This document shows positions 25,401 to 36,700 of a stretch of DNA of 64,000 bases, one piece after another. The notes below the pieces were generated by a model, which was given only the letters and a program-made list of their open reading frames with translations, made no database searches and was not told where the DNA came from. Numbering within the stretch: position 1 is the first letter of the stretch; each line of letters begins with the position of its first letter. The stretch is from the NCBI GenBank assembly GCA_903813345.2, contig CAIIXF020000009.1:12582030-12646029 (forward strand), in the 5' to 3' direction. The DNA is from Owenia fusiformis (Eukaryota; Annelida; Polychaeta; Sabellida; Oweniidae). Both the position numbers and the translations under genes were made by a program.

Positions 25401-28364
25401 GACATGCAAAGTGCAGTGGGGTCTCCCCCGCAGCATTGGAGCAGTTAACATTAGCACCATGTTGTAGTAAAAGCACCATAAGATCCATGTCCCCCTTCAG
25501 TATGATGTGATGAAGTGGAGTCATACCATTCCATCCTGGAATTCAGAGTTTGTCTTTATTTTCCATATAAAACATAGTGGCACATTGCTAGCTGCTTATA
25601 TTTTTATATTTATGAAACCTTACAATTACTTACTTGAGGGAATCTAACTGCAATGTAAACGTAATACTGAACTTTTATGATGTCACACAATTACATGTAT
25701 TTTGACATGAGGTGTGGGGTAACCTCAACATTTACTTTCTAGAAATAAGAACTTTCTTTTCCCCATGAAAAATCAAAAGCATGCAAGATCTCCATACATG
25801 TACATGGATTGGATATTGGCTAATGAAAATGGCTAATTAAATCCCACACTAAGGGCTGATGTGGAAAAGTCAGTCCACCCTAGTGGGGATTGAACCCTGG
25901 GGTGACGACCTCCCGCTTTCCGGGTAATTGCTCTACCACTGAGCAACATGTATAGAGCATTCATTTTCTCCTGGATTAGATATAAGAGGTGCGCAACAAG
26001 GTGTCAAAGTTACCCTATACATGTAAGTTGAACTTTTTTTAAAAAAGAAATGGAATACCATCAAATATGTACCTGCTCACCCTTACCAGAGTTCTCACTA
26101 GGCTTTTAGAGTCTTTTAGACCCTCTTGCTCCAGAGTCTAGTAGCTTTTATCTCTAATTTCACATGGGGGATGAGAAGTCGCGATATTGTGGATAATCTG
26201 GGGTCTAAAGATTACCTGGTGAGAACCCTGCTTACGTGTGCATGATAGGAATTTATCCTATTCTTTACTCACTTTCTCATATTTTGCTGAAGCAGAGCAT
26301 TTTATTCCAGCCTCAAAAGTTCTAAGTTCTCTGTGCATGTACATGTGAAAAACTTTTTGCATGGGGCGGGGGTTCATGGCATAAGCAAGGCAAAAAAAAC
26401 AATTTTTTTAAGATTTGTTTTGAATTTTACAAAAATTGATGCAACTTCCTTCAAAATTAAGCCGGAAGCTTCAAATAAAAAGCATATTAAGGTACAGCTG
26501 GAAAATAACATTTTGGTAAAAAATTGCTGTACCTGCACATGTTATTTTGGGTACACTATAAAGTATGAAAGCATGTGTTAATTCCCTTACTTTTTTCAGG
26601 AAAGTATCATTACATTGTTTTCTTTTAGTATATCTGGTAGAAGGTCAATGGGAACTCCTGGGAATTCTGATATTTCACACTTTCTATTTTTCCAAATTTT
26701 CTTTCAAAGTTTCCAGACAACACAGGAGCTACCATTGACCTGTTTCCAGGTTTACTAAAAGTATACAATGTAATGATACTTTCCTGAAAAAAGGAAGGAA
26801 ATATATACACATGCCTTCATATTTAATTTTGTACCAGAAAATAACATGTGCAGGTGTAGCAATTTTTACCAAAATGTTACTTTCCAGTGAACCTTAAAGC
26901 TCTTTTCTTCCTCTATGTAACTATGGGTTTTCTAATTCAAAGCCCATGATCTAATGGTTCTATTTTTATTGGTTATTGGAGGGGGGAGTGATGTTCACAT
27001 ACTTTTTTACTCAGTTAATTCAGCCAGTTTGTCAAAAGGTTAGGCACATGAGCTCCCTAATCATGAAGCAATCTGCACTAGGTTTTAACTTGAAGTTCAT
27101 TCTGATTTATGGGGCTATACTGGAATTTGAAAATACTGGCTGACTAATTCATTGACTCTAATAACAAAGTAAACACTTCTCCGAGAGGATATATGTCACA
27201 ATACAGGGTAGAAATTTTTGGTTTTTTTATTTTATGCTAGATCTACTTTTGGAATTAGAATAAAGTATAAAGTAGCACAAAATAAAAACCCAAATATTGC
27301 TACGCTACATTATATTGTGACACTGATGTCTGCGAGTTTGTCAGAGCTTCGGCAACCTAGGGAAAATATAGCAAAATGTTCGGTACAATCGACTGAGGTA
27401 AGAAATAGGTATACAGGGGCACAGATCCGGGGCACAGATCCGGAGCCAGATCCAGCCCCTTTTGGTATTGGCTCAAAGAATAAATGAGAAGATAAGACAC
27501 CAACCAAAAATGGCACATCCAAAAAATGACCACCCAAAAATATGATGCTCATACTGATCGATCGACCTTTATCTTTTCCATCTCTCAAACACTGAGTGAT
27601 CAATAGTTACCCTGTAATCTCTTCTTTATGTATTAGTTTGAATGGTTGCAGATGATATCAATTATTGACGCTTTAAATCGAATTTTCCCAGGACATTTAT
27701 TTCAAATTTTCAGAGCGTAAAGATAATGGAGGGCTTCGGTAATTTCTGGCAGTGTCCCATGTTGTTCATCTCTTGAATTATGTCATGTCGCAACAAACAG
27801 CCAATGAAAGTAAACGATCGCGTAGGCTACAAACCGTTGTTATTGTTTCTACAGGAGTTTAAAGAAATGTCATGGGATTTCTCAGTAATCTCTGATGTGA
27901 CGTCATCCGGAGTGGCGTCACATTCTCAGAAAAGTATGACATCATTGACATGTTATATTTATTGATAAACTGACTCCAAAATCAAGGAAATTAAATTTTC
28001 CGAAGACTTTGTGTCTTGTCCTTGAGTATATTTATATGTATTGAGCCTAGACACTACCAAGAAGAGGTAATCTGGCTGAGGTCTGTGCATGAGGGGTGTC
28101 AAAAATATATATTCTGCATATGTTATATCTAAGTCTGTTTCGGTTTATTTATTTTGTACCTTTCTGGTTCACTGAATCTGGATTCTGCTTGAGAATTTCG
28201 ACAATGCCTTCTCTCCCAACATAATTTATGGCTTCGTTGAGATTGTTCAGGATTCCAGATGGTGGTTTTCCTCCATTGGTTTTCATTCTCTCTTGCGATC
28301 TCATTTCATCCATTAAATTATGAAAAACTTGGTAAAACCAAGCTTTTGAGCATTTTCTACTCAA
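18975..28364 (-). CDS. Ankyrin-repeat DHHC palmitoyltransferase, ZDHHC13/17-like (9 exons, spliced 586 aa)
   Basis: Exons in transcript order: 28364-28160, 25535-25289, 25032-24900, 24543-24365, 22513-22277, 22108-22026, 21384-21289, 20953-20847, 19448-18975. All junctions agree in phase and total 1761 nt including the stop. Residues about 40-255 form ankyrin repeats (MTPLHH, GETPLHFACRRG, QTPLHIVCFHG, NTPMHICAQRG). Transmembrane segments follow, then DPG (392-394), a Cys-rich domain (YCFDCE...SKHCKLCEVC), the catalytic DHHC (450-453), two more membrane segments and a short tail. This is the layout of HIP14 and Akr1 S-acyltransferases, which palmitoylate proteins at Golgi or vesicle membranes using ankyrin repeats to bind substrates. 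Human relatives are somewhat longer (about 620-630 aa). The exon 6 donor (A|GTATCC) is weak and is the least certain boundary. Confidence 0.88.
19570..20370. repeat. Interspersed element with 'aaaatggc(t/c)g' units in intron 8 of the DHHC gene
   Basis: Several imperfect repeats of 'aatcattcctgaaaattt' and 'atccaaaatggctgcc' lead to 'gacatacagacggacagacg' and an end 'gtggtggggacataata'. The organisation recalls the Helentron-like elements at 4.1 and 52.0 kb, but it is more decayed and its boundaries are uncertain. Confidence 0.45.
20847..20953 (-). CDS. ANK-DHHC exon 8 (start of Cys-rich domain)
   Basis: Acceptor TTTTTGCAG, donor GAG|GTAAGC. Encodes ILRQSSLKPNG and ends GDYCFDCE, the first zinc-binding cysteines of the domain. 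Confidence 0.88.
21289..21384 (-). CDS. ANK-DHHC exon 7 (membrane segment and DPG motif)
   Basis: Acceptor TATCTCAG, donor CCAG|GTATGG. Encodes a helix (LTLMALLLAPVLVW) ending in ITRDPG, the DPG motif that precedes the Cys-rich domain in DHHC enzymes. Confidence 0.85.
22026..22108 (-). CDS. ANK-DHHC exon 6 (membrane segment)
   Basis: Acceptor TTGCTTATAG. Encodes WPNPIFMGTFGAG and YHTLVCCFGVILP. The donor A|GTATCC is weak but gives the required phase 1 and a full-length helix; G|GTGTCA is an alternative giving a shorter one. Confidence 0.65.
22277..22513 (-). CDS. ANK-DHHC exon 5 (first membrane segments)
   Basis: Acceptor TTCTTTTCAG, donor CCAG|GTAGGA. Encodes MIGYMTYYTKK and the hydrophobic HLAMPSVLYAIIIAIATQF and GLVATVGMVMLLVTLYQHG, two likely transmembrane helices. 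Phase 2 on both sides. Confidence 0.85.
23231..24405 (-). repeat. 48-bp minisatellite, ~24 units, derived from ANK-DHHC exon 4 and its splice donor
   Basis: The unit read on the gene strand is the exon end (TTTATTCCATTAGATTTAAT, then ACTCAAAGAGAACAATATAAG) plus the donor GTGAGAG, after which the next unit begins. The unit at 24362-24405 is the functional exon edge; all others lie in the intron. Units end in GGTGAGAG (donor kept) or variants such as CGTTGAGAG and CGATGAGAA (donor lost). A block of five units repeats at 240 bp (23641-23820 equals 23881-24060). Because 48 is divisible by three, long open frames run through on both strands; they are not genes. Confidence 0.95.
24365..24543 (-). 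CDS. ANK-DHHC exon 4 (ankyrin repeat; source of the 48-bp array)
   Basis: Acceptor ATTTACAG. Encodes DIQGNTPMHICAQRG and ends FIPLDLILKENNIR, with donor AAG|GTGAGAG. The final ~40 coding bases plus the donor are the first unit of the 48-bp tandem array that fills the following intron. Using a later donor would run into the in-frame TGA inside GTGAGAG. Confidence 0.85.
24900..25032 (-). CDS. ANK-DHHC exon 3 (ankyrin repeat)
   Basis: Acceptor TTTTTTCAG, donor GGG|GTATGT. Encodes LAFAYMHEVYN followed by GADLNQQTPLHIVCFHGN, a canonical repeat. Ends in phase 0. Confidence 0.88.
25289..25535 (-). CDS. ANK-DHHC exon 2 (ankyrin repeats)
   Basis: Acceptor AATTCCAG; the first two bases complete a Gly codon. 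Encodes WNGMTPLHH, GETPLHFACRRGN and IEHGADMDALD, which are textbook ankyrin signatures. The donor GTGAGT was chosen among overlapping GTGT options because it gives phase 2, as the next exon needs. Confidence 0.88.
25876..25953 (-). repeat. tRNA-derived SINE head or tRNA pseudogene
   Basis: The minus strand shows a perfect D-arm-like TTGCTCAGTGGTAGAGC, a stem-loop around GGAAAGC, and the box B GGTTCAATCCC at correct spacing. Acceptor-stem pairing is absent. It lies in intron 1 of the DHHC gene. Confidence 0.65.
26093..26232. mobile_element. Short MITE-like inverted repeat
   Basis: AGAGTTCTCACTAGGC on the left mirrors ACCTGGTGAGAACCCTG on the right, with internal 'ttttaga' and 'tctaaaga' also inverted. 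The length is about 140 bp and it is non-coding. Confidence 0.5.
26491..26893. mobile_element. 403-bp MITE with TTAA target duplication (piggyBac/Kolobok type)
   Basis: GGTACAGCTGGAAAATAACA on the left mirrors the right end, and TTAA flanks both sides (26487-26490 and 26894-26897). The arms extend inward through 'aggaaagtatcattacattg', giving ~170-bp foldback arms. TTAA duplication is typical of piggyBac and Kolobok elements. Confidence 0.75.
28160..28364 (-). CDS. ANK-DHHC exon 1
   Basis: Residues 1-68 plus one base. Begins MSRKCSKAWFYQ and ends in the first ankyrin helix (NEAINYVGREGIVEILKQ). Donor AAAG|GTAC. The ATG is the first in frame; a non-coding upstream exon cannot be excluded. Confidence 0.75.
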
Positions 28365-30599
28365 TGTTGTTATGCGCAGCAGGAAAGCCGGATTTTTGTA
28401 AAGAACACATTGATTGATTTAGAATTTGGAAATAGTGAAATCAAACCAATCAAATCACGGAACACATAATTTTGAAGCGGAAGTTCTAAAAACGTTTTCT
28501 GCGCAGATTTCACGTTTTGCGGTAATTTTTAATTTTTTCCCAAATTTGTATTAATTTGAGTCTGTTGTCCAGTGGTGGAATCGATAGCTTATTGAAGATA
28601 CCTCAGAAGTATGAAAACATATTTCTGCATGTAAAGCAACACTTATTTTGTTATGTTGTGTCAGTTCATCTCACGTCTAAAATTCAGCCAAATTTCGATA
28701 TTGTACCAGGAAATTTATTTGTACCTCGTCTGTCAAAAACCTGGATTTCTTGAAAAATTCAAATGTGCATATTAAATTATCGCATCCTCCGACCCCCACT
28801 ACGTCTGTGGTCGTACGTGCGAATCATTGCAGTCAATGTTTTTACATAGTTGGAGAAAATACTACGCATTGCACACTTAAATAACCTACCATGATACATC
28901 AAGGGCGTTACAATACCCGGGAATTTATCGGTTCGTGCAGTACTTGTTCGTGATAGCGCCCTCTATAGGTCACTGTGCTTAATAGCCTACAGTAATACGG
29001 GGTAGGATATTGGGAATTCGGTCAGTTTTCATCCGTCGATTACGCTATGAATTGAAGCAAGTGTGACCACTTTATCCACTTAAACAATTTGATAATTGAT
29101 TAGATCTTTAAACAAAATCGATAAACACGTTATACACTTCCTATCTCCTTAGAAATTTGCATGTATTTATGGATTGTGTTTTCGAACAAGGCTCGACCCA
29201 GTCCAATAGGGAAATCCTTATGCTAATTAGTATGACGTCATATTTTCCTGGGGAATCCTAGATTTCAAAGCTTCAGTCTGTTATTGTGTCAAATGTAAAC
29301 GCTCTTTTGCAGACAGAAAATTGACAGATTAGCTTATAACTTTCAGCTTTGATGTTTAAATATTCTGTATTTCTACCGGACTTCTTGCTGAATATCATAT
29401 AATGTTATAACTTGATTTGGACCATTGCCTGATTGATCATTCTGAAATTTTGATTAGTGATTAGAAGTCCATGCACAAGCATACACATAAGAGACAAACA
29501 CACCCAGGCTCCAGGCCGTGGATGGAAATATAAAACTATTTAAGGCACAAACTGGTATTTAATAGACCGATATGTAGTGTCTGCCATGTATTGAAGGTAA
29601 ACCAATTTGCATTATTATGTTACTTCTATCAATACATGGATTGTGCAATGGAAAAGCAATGGCACAATCAAAAATGTGCATATCAATCGTGAATATCTCT
29701 CGGTTCAAAGCTCATTTCCAACAGAATCGTGTCAAAATATGTGTCTGAGTAACAGTTATACATTATAAGATCGCAAACTCTTACCAATTATCAGCCGAAT
29801 GGCTCATTTTCAACGAAATGTCCTTAAGACAACAGCCCTGGGTCGCGCCTGAGACCAAAAACTATTTCAAATAGCCCTCCCCTAAATATATTGGATAATC
29901 ACATTTATGCGTGCGCGCGCAGCTCATCCACTGAACGAAACGCCACTTCCCGCTGAAATCACCGGGTATTGATCTTTCCCTTGGATACATTCCTTAAGTA
30001 TTTAAGCCAATTGTATGGGTTTATCGGCAGAAAGAAGAGATTTTCGTTTTTGAATCGGAAATATTAAGCCCTTTCCAAGATGGTGGAAGCTCATCGGAGG
30101 GTGACTCCCCTCATGACTGGTGCATGCCGGGACCGGATGTACTACTAAATTTAGGAATTTGACGGTTGAAATAAGTTAAATATTACAAGCAGCCTACTGC
30201 TATCAAAAACAAAATCTTTCGCTCTTCCGATAAACCCATACATAAAAAGACTTCTAAAATACTAAGGAATGTATCAAGGTAGGTCATTTAAGTGTGCAAT
30301 GTGTAGTATTTTCTCCTTGTGTTTTAACAACTTCATTTATCTTGCTTAATTTAATTCTGAATGAGGGAGATGCCATGATTCCAAAGCACGTATGTGGGCG
30401 GAGCCAGAGGGAGGGGGTGCGAAGGGTGCCAATTTCAACAATCAAATGCTTTTCATTACATGACGTATTATTACTAGACTAAACCTCAAAATTTTCATGA
30501 TCAGCCTGAGTTTCAAGAGGAACATAATCATATATTCTTATGGGAAGTAAAGATTGTGTTAAATTATATTTTAATCATTTGAATTCAGAAAGAGAAAAG
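28365..30599. promoter_or_regulatory. Divergent intergenic interval between ANK-DHHC (-) and LARP7 (+)
   Basis: The two genes are head to head, with start codons 2.2 kb apart. The interval has no recognised coding sequence. It holds inverted pairs: 28850-28900 mirrors 30265-30315, and 29985-30060 mirrors 30200-30270. It also has a TGACGTCA CRE-type palindrome at 29233. An acceptor (GAATTCAG, ending 30588) just before the LARP7 ATG implies a non-coding first LARP7 exon somewhere in this interval. Exact promoters could not be placed. Confidence 0.5.
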
Positions 30600-30734
30600 A
30601 TGGATAAAGAAGATGAGGATGTTTTCACCAAAAATGACGCAAAGATTGAGCCAGCCAAGGATAATATAGCTGCTCCCACTGAAAAGAAAAAGCGCAAAAG
30701 GATGAAGGAATTATACAAACAAATCTTAAAACAG
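30600..30734 (+). CDS. LARP7: LARP7 coding exon 1
   Basis: Residues 1-45. The ATG at 30600 is preferred over the in-frame ATG at 30540 because a splice acceptor (GAATTCAG, ending 30588) lies between them and the upstream residues look unlike LARP7. Donor ACAG|GTATAA. Confidence 0.85.
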
Positions 30735-33700
30735 GTATAATTGCATCTATTTTACCAACAGACTGCATTTCATCTTTAAATAAATCAAATATATTATTAA
30801 ATTATTACCACCTTGTTGGGCTTGTTCTAAGGGTATATGTTACTACAGAGACATTTAAAACATATGTTTTATATGTCTCTGGTTACTAGTTTAGAAGGCC
30901 TATATTATACTATATTGACCTGAGCAATATGTGATGTCATAATGGTGGGCCAATATTGTGTCTGTTAATTTCTCTTCAAACATTTAATTGTTCATTTTCA
31001 GATGGAATTTTACTTCGGAGACGCCAATCTGAGACGTGATAGATTCATCAAAAAAGAGATTGACAAATCAGTGGATGGATGTATGTATTTAATTTTTTCA
31101 ATTTTAGAATTTTCCTCAGTCAAATATGTACAATCACATTTTAAGAGTATTCCCAAGGTTCTTATTTGACCCAGGAAATTGAAAGAAGTTTATGTTGTTA
31201 TTCCTTTTTTAAATGTGGATCTACTTTATTATTTGGGAGGATTTATACATTTTACACATTTTGCAATTTGAATCTTTAAATAACTTTACCTCATAACCGA
31301 TAAATCGTGTTTTACTCAAAGTCAAATTTCTGATGTATTTTCAGATGTTCCTCTGGAGATGTTCCTCACATTTAACAAGATCAAGGCCCTCACTGATAGC
31401 TCTAAGGTTCTGGCAAAGGCCTTAGCACCATCAACTCTTATTCAGGTATGTGATCCCGTGCATTCCCTAAAATTGCAGCAACCTGGTTCAGAACCCAGTT
31501 TAGAATTTGATCATCCCCAAATATCAGTAGCTTATTTTAGTACCTTATTTAAAATCTTCAATTTTGTGCAAGGTTATTAACATGAATGATATTGTTTGCA
31601 TGATTGATTGGTAGTTGTGTGCTCGCAACAGTTCATATAACAAAAATTGAAAGAAACAATGTAAAATTAGAAATGATGATTCTTTTTTTTTTGAATTATG
31701 TATATACAGTTGAGCGAAGATGGTACCAGGATCAAGAGAACCAAGGAGTTGGCGTCAGAGTCTGACTGTGATGCAAGAACAGTATATGTTGTAAGTACGA
31801 GAAACATTCCTCATCGATTACTAAAAGGCAGTTATGAACTATGTGTATTTGAGCAAATTTACTTTAACCTCTTGAATTCCAGGCTCTAAAATCGGTTAAA
31901 ACCAGAGAATTTCAGAGTGACGAGAAAATCCATCACAATATTATCTCGTCACTCCAGGTCGTCAAGAGGTTAAAATAAAATAAAGCCATAGGGAAAAATT
32001 ACTATAAGTGAAGAATGAGAAATGAAAAAGTGATAATTCTGATATACTCGACTCGGTATCTATCAAATTATGTCAAAATAGCCTTGAACAGTTTCTATGC
32101 TAGAAGCTTAATGTAACTTTTAATGTTTTATGATTAAACAATAGCGCTAGTGTAAATTTTCCATTTATATTTATTTGAGTTGTGTGCGGTTTGGAGTCGC
32201 TTGATCACTACTTTAACCCAATATGTTATATCAATTATTGGGTTTACATGATTTCAACATAATTCTTACAGAAACATTAGTTAATCTATCTCAATTTAAT
32301 ACTATATTCTTATACCGAAGGGGTCCCTATCGCCAAGATATATATTACAATAGACAATATATTTTATATATGTTTTTACTTACTTTAGTTGCAGTACATT
32401 AACCTGTTCATTACTTTGGTTGGTGCTGGGGAGGCTGGTGGGTTTTCCATGCTATGAGTTCACAAACTGATTCCTGCCAAATGTAGTCACGTGACATTTC
32501 TTCCTTATCACATGGTCTATATAAATTAACTCACCTATGCACTCTATACACTCTGCCATCTATACATCACTTACGAGATAGATTTAACTGTATGAATATC
32601 TAGTGATCTGAGACAACTCCAAAACACATAAATATTTATATTTCATATAAGTCATTTTCTTGTACTTTAAGGAGTGTTTACCTATCAAAGTTGATCATGA
32701 ATGGGTCAAGTCCACCTTTAATGTTTGCGGGGAGATCGCTTATGTGAGTCTTCCACGTTTTAAAAGCACTGGAGATATCAAAGGGTTTGCATTCATAGAG
32801 TTTACCACAAAAGAAGGAGCTGAAAAAGCTGTACAGGTACATGGCTTTTATACAAAGTGCCTAGGAGGCTTTGAGTAGAGAAAGCTTCGAGTAGAGGAAG
32901 CTTCATAGCTTTTCTTGTGTATTTAAAAACTCTAAAAGGCAGATCCCCATAAGTATTTGAATGTCACATTTATATAACCAGCATCTAATAAATAGGTGTC
33001 AGGTACAACTTAAAATATCTATAAGCTTCTCAAACTTCACATGGAGAATCTCCAAATCAATTCCTTATTTTCAGAAGTAAACACTTTTAATACTTCAAAG
33101 AATTAATATTTCAACCAAAATGGGTCAAAATTGTTTTTTCTAAAATCATGACGAACTTTCCATTGCTTTAAGATATTCAGATATTAACCCACAACAAATG
33201 AATTTAAATGTTGAAATGGATATTCCAGCAACTAAATAACCCTCCTGTGAGTGCTGGGGAAAAGCTTGGACATTTCCCAAAGTACAACAAACAGCTAATC
33301 AGTCTGCAGAAATCTCTTTCTACAAATGACGGTACAGGTAAGACTAATCAGTGTTATGAACAAGTGGTGGTTGGAGTAAGATATTGTAAAATATGTAAAG
33401 TGGAACACCTAGAAGTAAGTGGAGACCTAGATGAAAGTGGAACATTGGATGTAAGTCGAACATTTTCAGGTCCTATTATCCACAAATTTAACATAAAATG
33501 AGCCTCTGTAATTGGAATCTGTCACATGTAAATTTTCTTTGAATTGAACACACATTTGGTTTTATCTTAATAAGGGTTGAGTTATTGTTGTCTTGTGCTG
33601 GTCATGTTACCAAAAAGAGGAAGACACAAGACTCTTTGTTATAGCCACATACTGTATTTGTTTGACCTGTCACCTACAGCCTCAAGTCACTGTAGTCAGA

Positions 33701-36700
33701 AACCCATGCCTCTCTATCGTTTCAAAAAATTAACCCAACGTGTTCGTCTCTGTTAATTTATGGCATCCATACTTTTTTGAAAGGTAACACTTTGAGGTTC
33801 AATTTTCTGCCGGATGCCCTTGCAAACTCTCATTGGTTGCTCTGTATTGTAGCATTCCGTTACCATGGTTACGCATCTATAGACATCTTTCCTTGGAATC
33901 TTAAATCATTTGTAGCTTTGTCATTATTTTGTCTATAGAAATGATATTGGTATCAAATTAAACCTAAAACAATTTCCCATATAATTACGATATTTAATTA
34001 TTCAAATTAGCTCATTTGCATAAATTGTGACGTCATAAATCCATTTTTGGTTCAGAATTTTCAAGTATAGCAATGTATCTTTAAGAACTGAAGCTGTACG
34101 GTAGAATTTCTTCAAGGTTATGACTTTTATTCTATAAGCAAAAGGTTTAAGCAACACAAAAGTGAAAACAGAGTCAAAATTGGATCAGAACTAACAAAGT
34201 TATTAAGCTTTCTGGGCAGCTACCATGAACCTTATCATTTAACAATTAACTTTAAACATCTTACCTTAGAATTGAAATGTTTGGTAGCTTTGTCATTATT
34301 TGGTCTATAGAGGAGATCTTGGTATCAAATTGATCCGAATTGAAAAACCGGTAAAGTAACGATATTCAATTATGCAAATTAGCTAATTTGCATAAATCAT
34401 GATGTCATCAATCTATTTTTGGTTCAGAACTTCCAAGTATAGCAACATATTTATTAGATCCGAGGTTGTATGGTGTAGTTTCTGCATTCTTTGTCATTTA
34501 TTCTATGAGTGGAAGAGGTATGAGCAACATAAAAAATGATTCAAAATTGAATTAGTATTAGCAAAGTAATTCAGCTTTTGAGACAGCTACTATGAACATT
34601 ACTATTTGAAAATCATAAATAAAACACTAAAATAACAAAAATGAAACAAAGCTGATTCAAGCTTATTGAGTGAAAAATATATAGTTTCCATGTCACTGAA
34701 TTAATTGGTCAATTAGAAATGATACAGGTATTTGTAATTTTGACTATCATTGACAGGGGTCAAAACATTTTTTTTTTATTCATAGGCGTCAATCTATTTA
34801 AAAAGGCGAAACATCATGACTGCATGGTCAAACATAAATATTTGTGCTGCGATTCAATCAGTGAACATCTACATGAATTTTTTAACTGATTTGCTTTATA
34901 GGCGTCAATCTATTTAAACATCATGAAAGGTCAAACATTAATATTTGTGCTGGGTTTCAAGCGTGAATATCTATATGACCTGTATATACAAATTGATGAC
35001 GTTATATCACAAAATGTATGTCATTGCTGTTTTTTATGTCACCATCAAAAGTGGTGACATATTATTATGTTCTCCATTTATTGAGATGGCGTTTTGTTGA
35101 ATTTTCTAGCAGAAATCGACTCCCCTTCATTCATTTTGTCAGATTATTGGCAGTGACATTAAAAATACAATTTTTATCATCTAGGGTGTCTCAAAAAATG
35201 TACCAAAAGGTATATCAACAGCAAAGATAAATTAATCAATATTTTCAGATATTTTTTGCATGGTAAATTTAGGAAAAGCATGTAAGTTTTCTCTCCAAAT
35301 TAAAATTTTTAGGTCAGTCTTGCCTTTTTGATGCTTTAACCCTTTTTATTCCATGTGTTTAATTTAACCTCCTTACATTTCGATGAAAGACTGCATCCTT
35401 ACTGCTACATTGTCTATCGTATATGATAATGTTTCTGGTGGAATGTTTTGAATTTCCTTTTACATGTTGATCTCAAGTTGTTCTATGTCTCTTGGCTTGG
35501 GATAAGCATGAACATGGTTCTTCAAGTCACCCCAGAGAAAATGTTTGGGGTGTCAAATCTGTTGAATAGGGAGGCCCTAACAATGTCTTTACACAGAGAG
35601 AAGAAACTGCTTTCATGAGAATTTTTGTGTGGTCCTTGCTGTACATGGAGGTACTCAAACTGTCTGGAACCACAGTGTTCTCATTTGTATATCATTCAGT
35701 CTCCGTAACTCTGGCAGATGGAACTCCATTATCAATTAACCGCTAAATCATTTGACGATAATTGACCTGGTTCTCTGTGATTGTTCTGCCATCTTCAACC
35801 TTGGAACTTCTTTCTCTGGGGTTATTTGAAGGAGCATGTTAAGCTAACCCCAAGCCAAAAGACCTGGAACAACATAAGGCCAACACCCAAAGAGAAAATC
35901 AAAACGTTCCACTTGAAACATTATCAAATGTAATGAACAATCTAGCAAAAGGATATAGGCTGTCATCGAAATATGAAATAAAAAGTAAAGGGTTAAATCA
36001 AAAAGGCAAGACTGAACTAAAAACTTTGTATTGGGGAGGAAACTTACATGCTTCAGCAACATGACCATGCAAAAATATCTGAAAATATTGATTGGTTTAT
36101 CTGTGCCATTAATATTCTTTTGGGTACATTTTTGAGACACCTAGTATTATTTATCATACCAAGCTATTATAGTTCATAGATAGTATTGCATTTTTATATT
36201 AAGTGTTAATGAAGCGTAGAAATGAATAGTGAGGACTTGTGTGAACCCTAGTGAACCCAAGAGTTCCTACATCCAAGTGTTACTGATTTCCATGTGACTA
36301 ACATCACCTTAATAGTGTAACCTGAAATCCATCCATTTGAGACTCATATTTTTCATAGATTTGTACATATTTCATATTTTGGAAACCTTTTAAAACAAGT
36401 TTAGATAATAAGTTCCATACCACACATACTTCCATTGGAGATGTAGGAAACCTATATATAGATATAGGAAGGGTTAGTTAAAGAGGCTCTATGCCATAGG
36501 ATAACACAATCAAGACCCCTCTGGATTTTTTTTCATATTGAGTTTCACCACATACTCGTATATACCCATCTACTTACAAAAGAAGTAGTCCCAAATCCCC
36601 CCCCCCTTTCAGTGTTAATTTTGCGATTGTGCTGGCTGATCTAATTATTTTCGAAGAAATTAATTCAATCTGAAGTTTGAATATACCAGGAAAGTCATCC

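Noticed and set aside
25879-25953. Functional tRNA gene
   Set aside because: D-arm and box B are good but acceptor-stem pairing is missing, so a SINE head or pseudogene is more likely.
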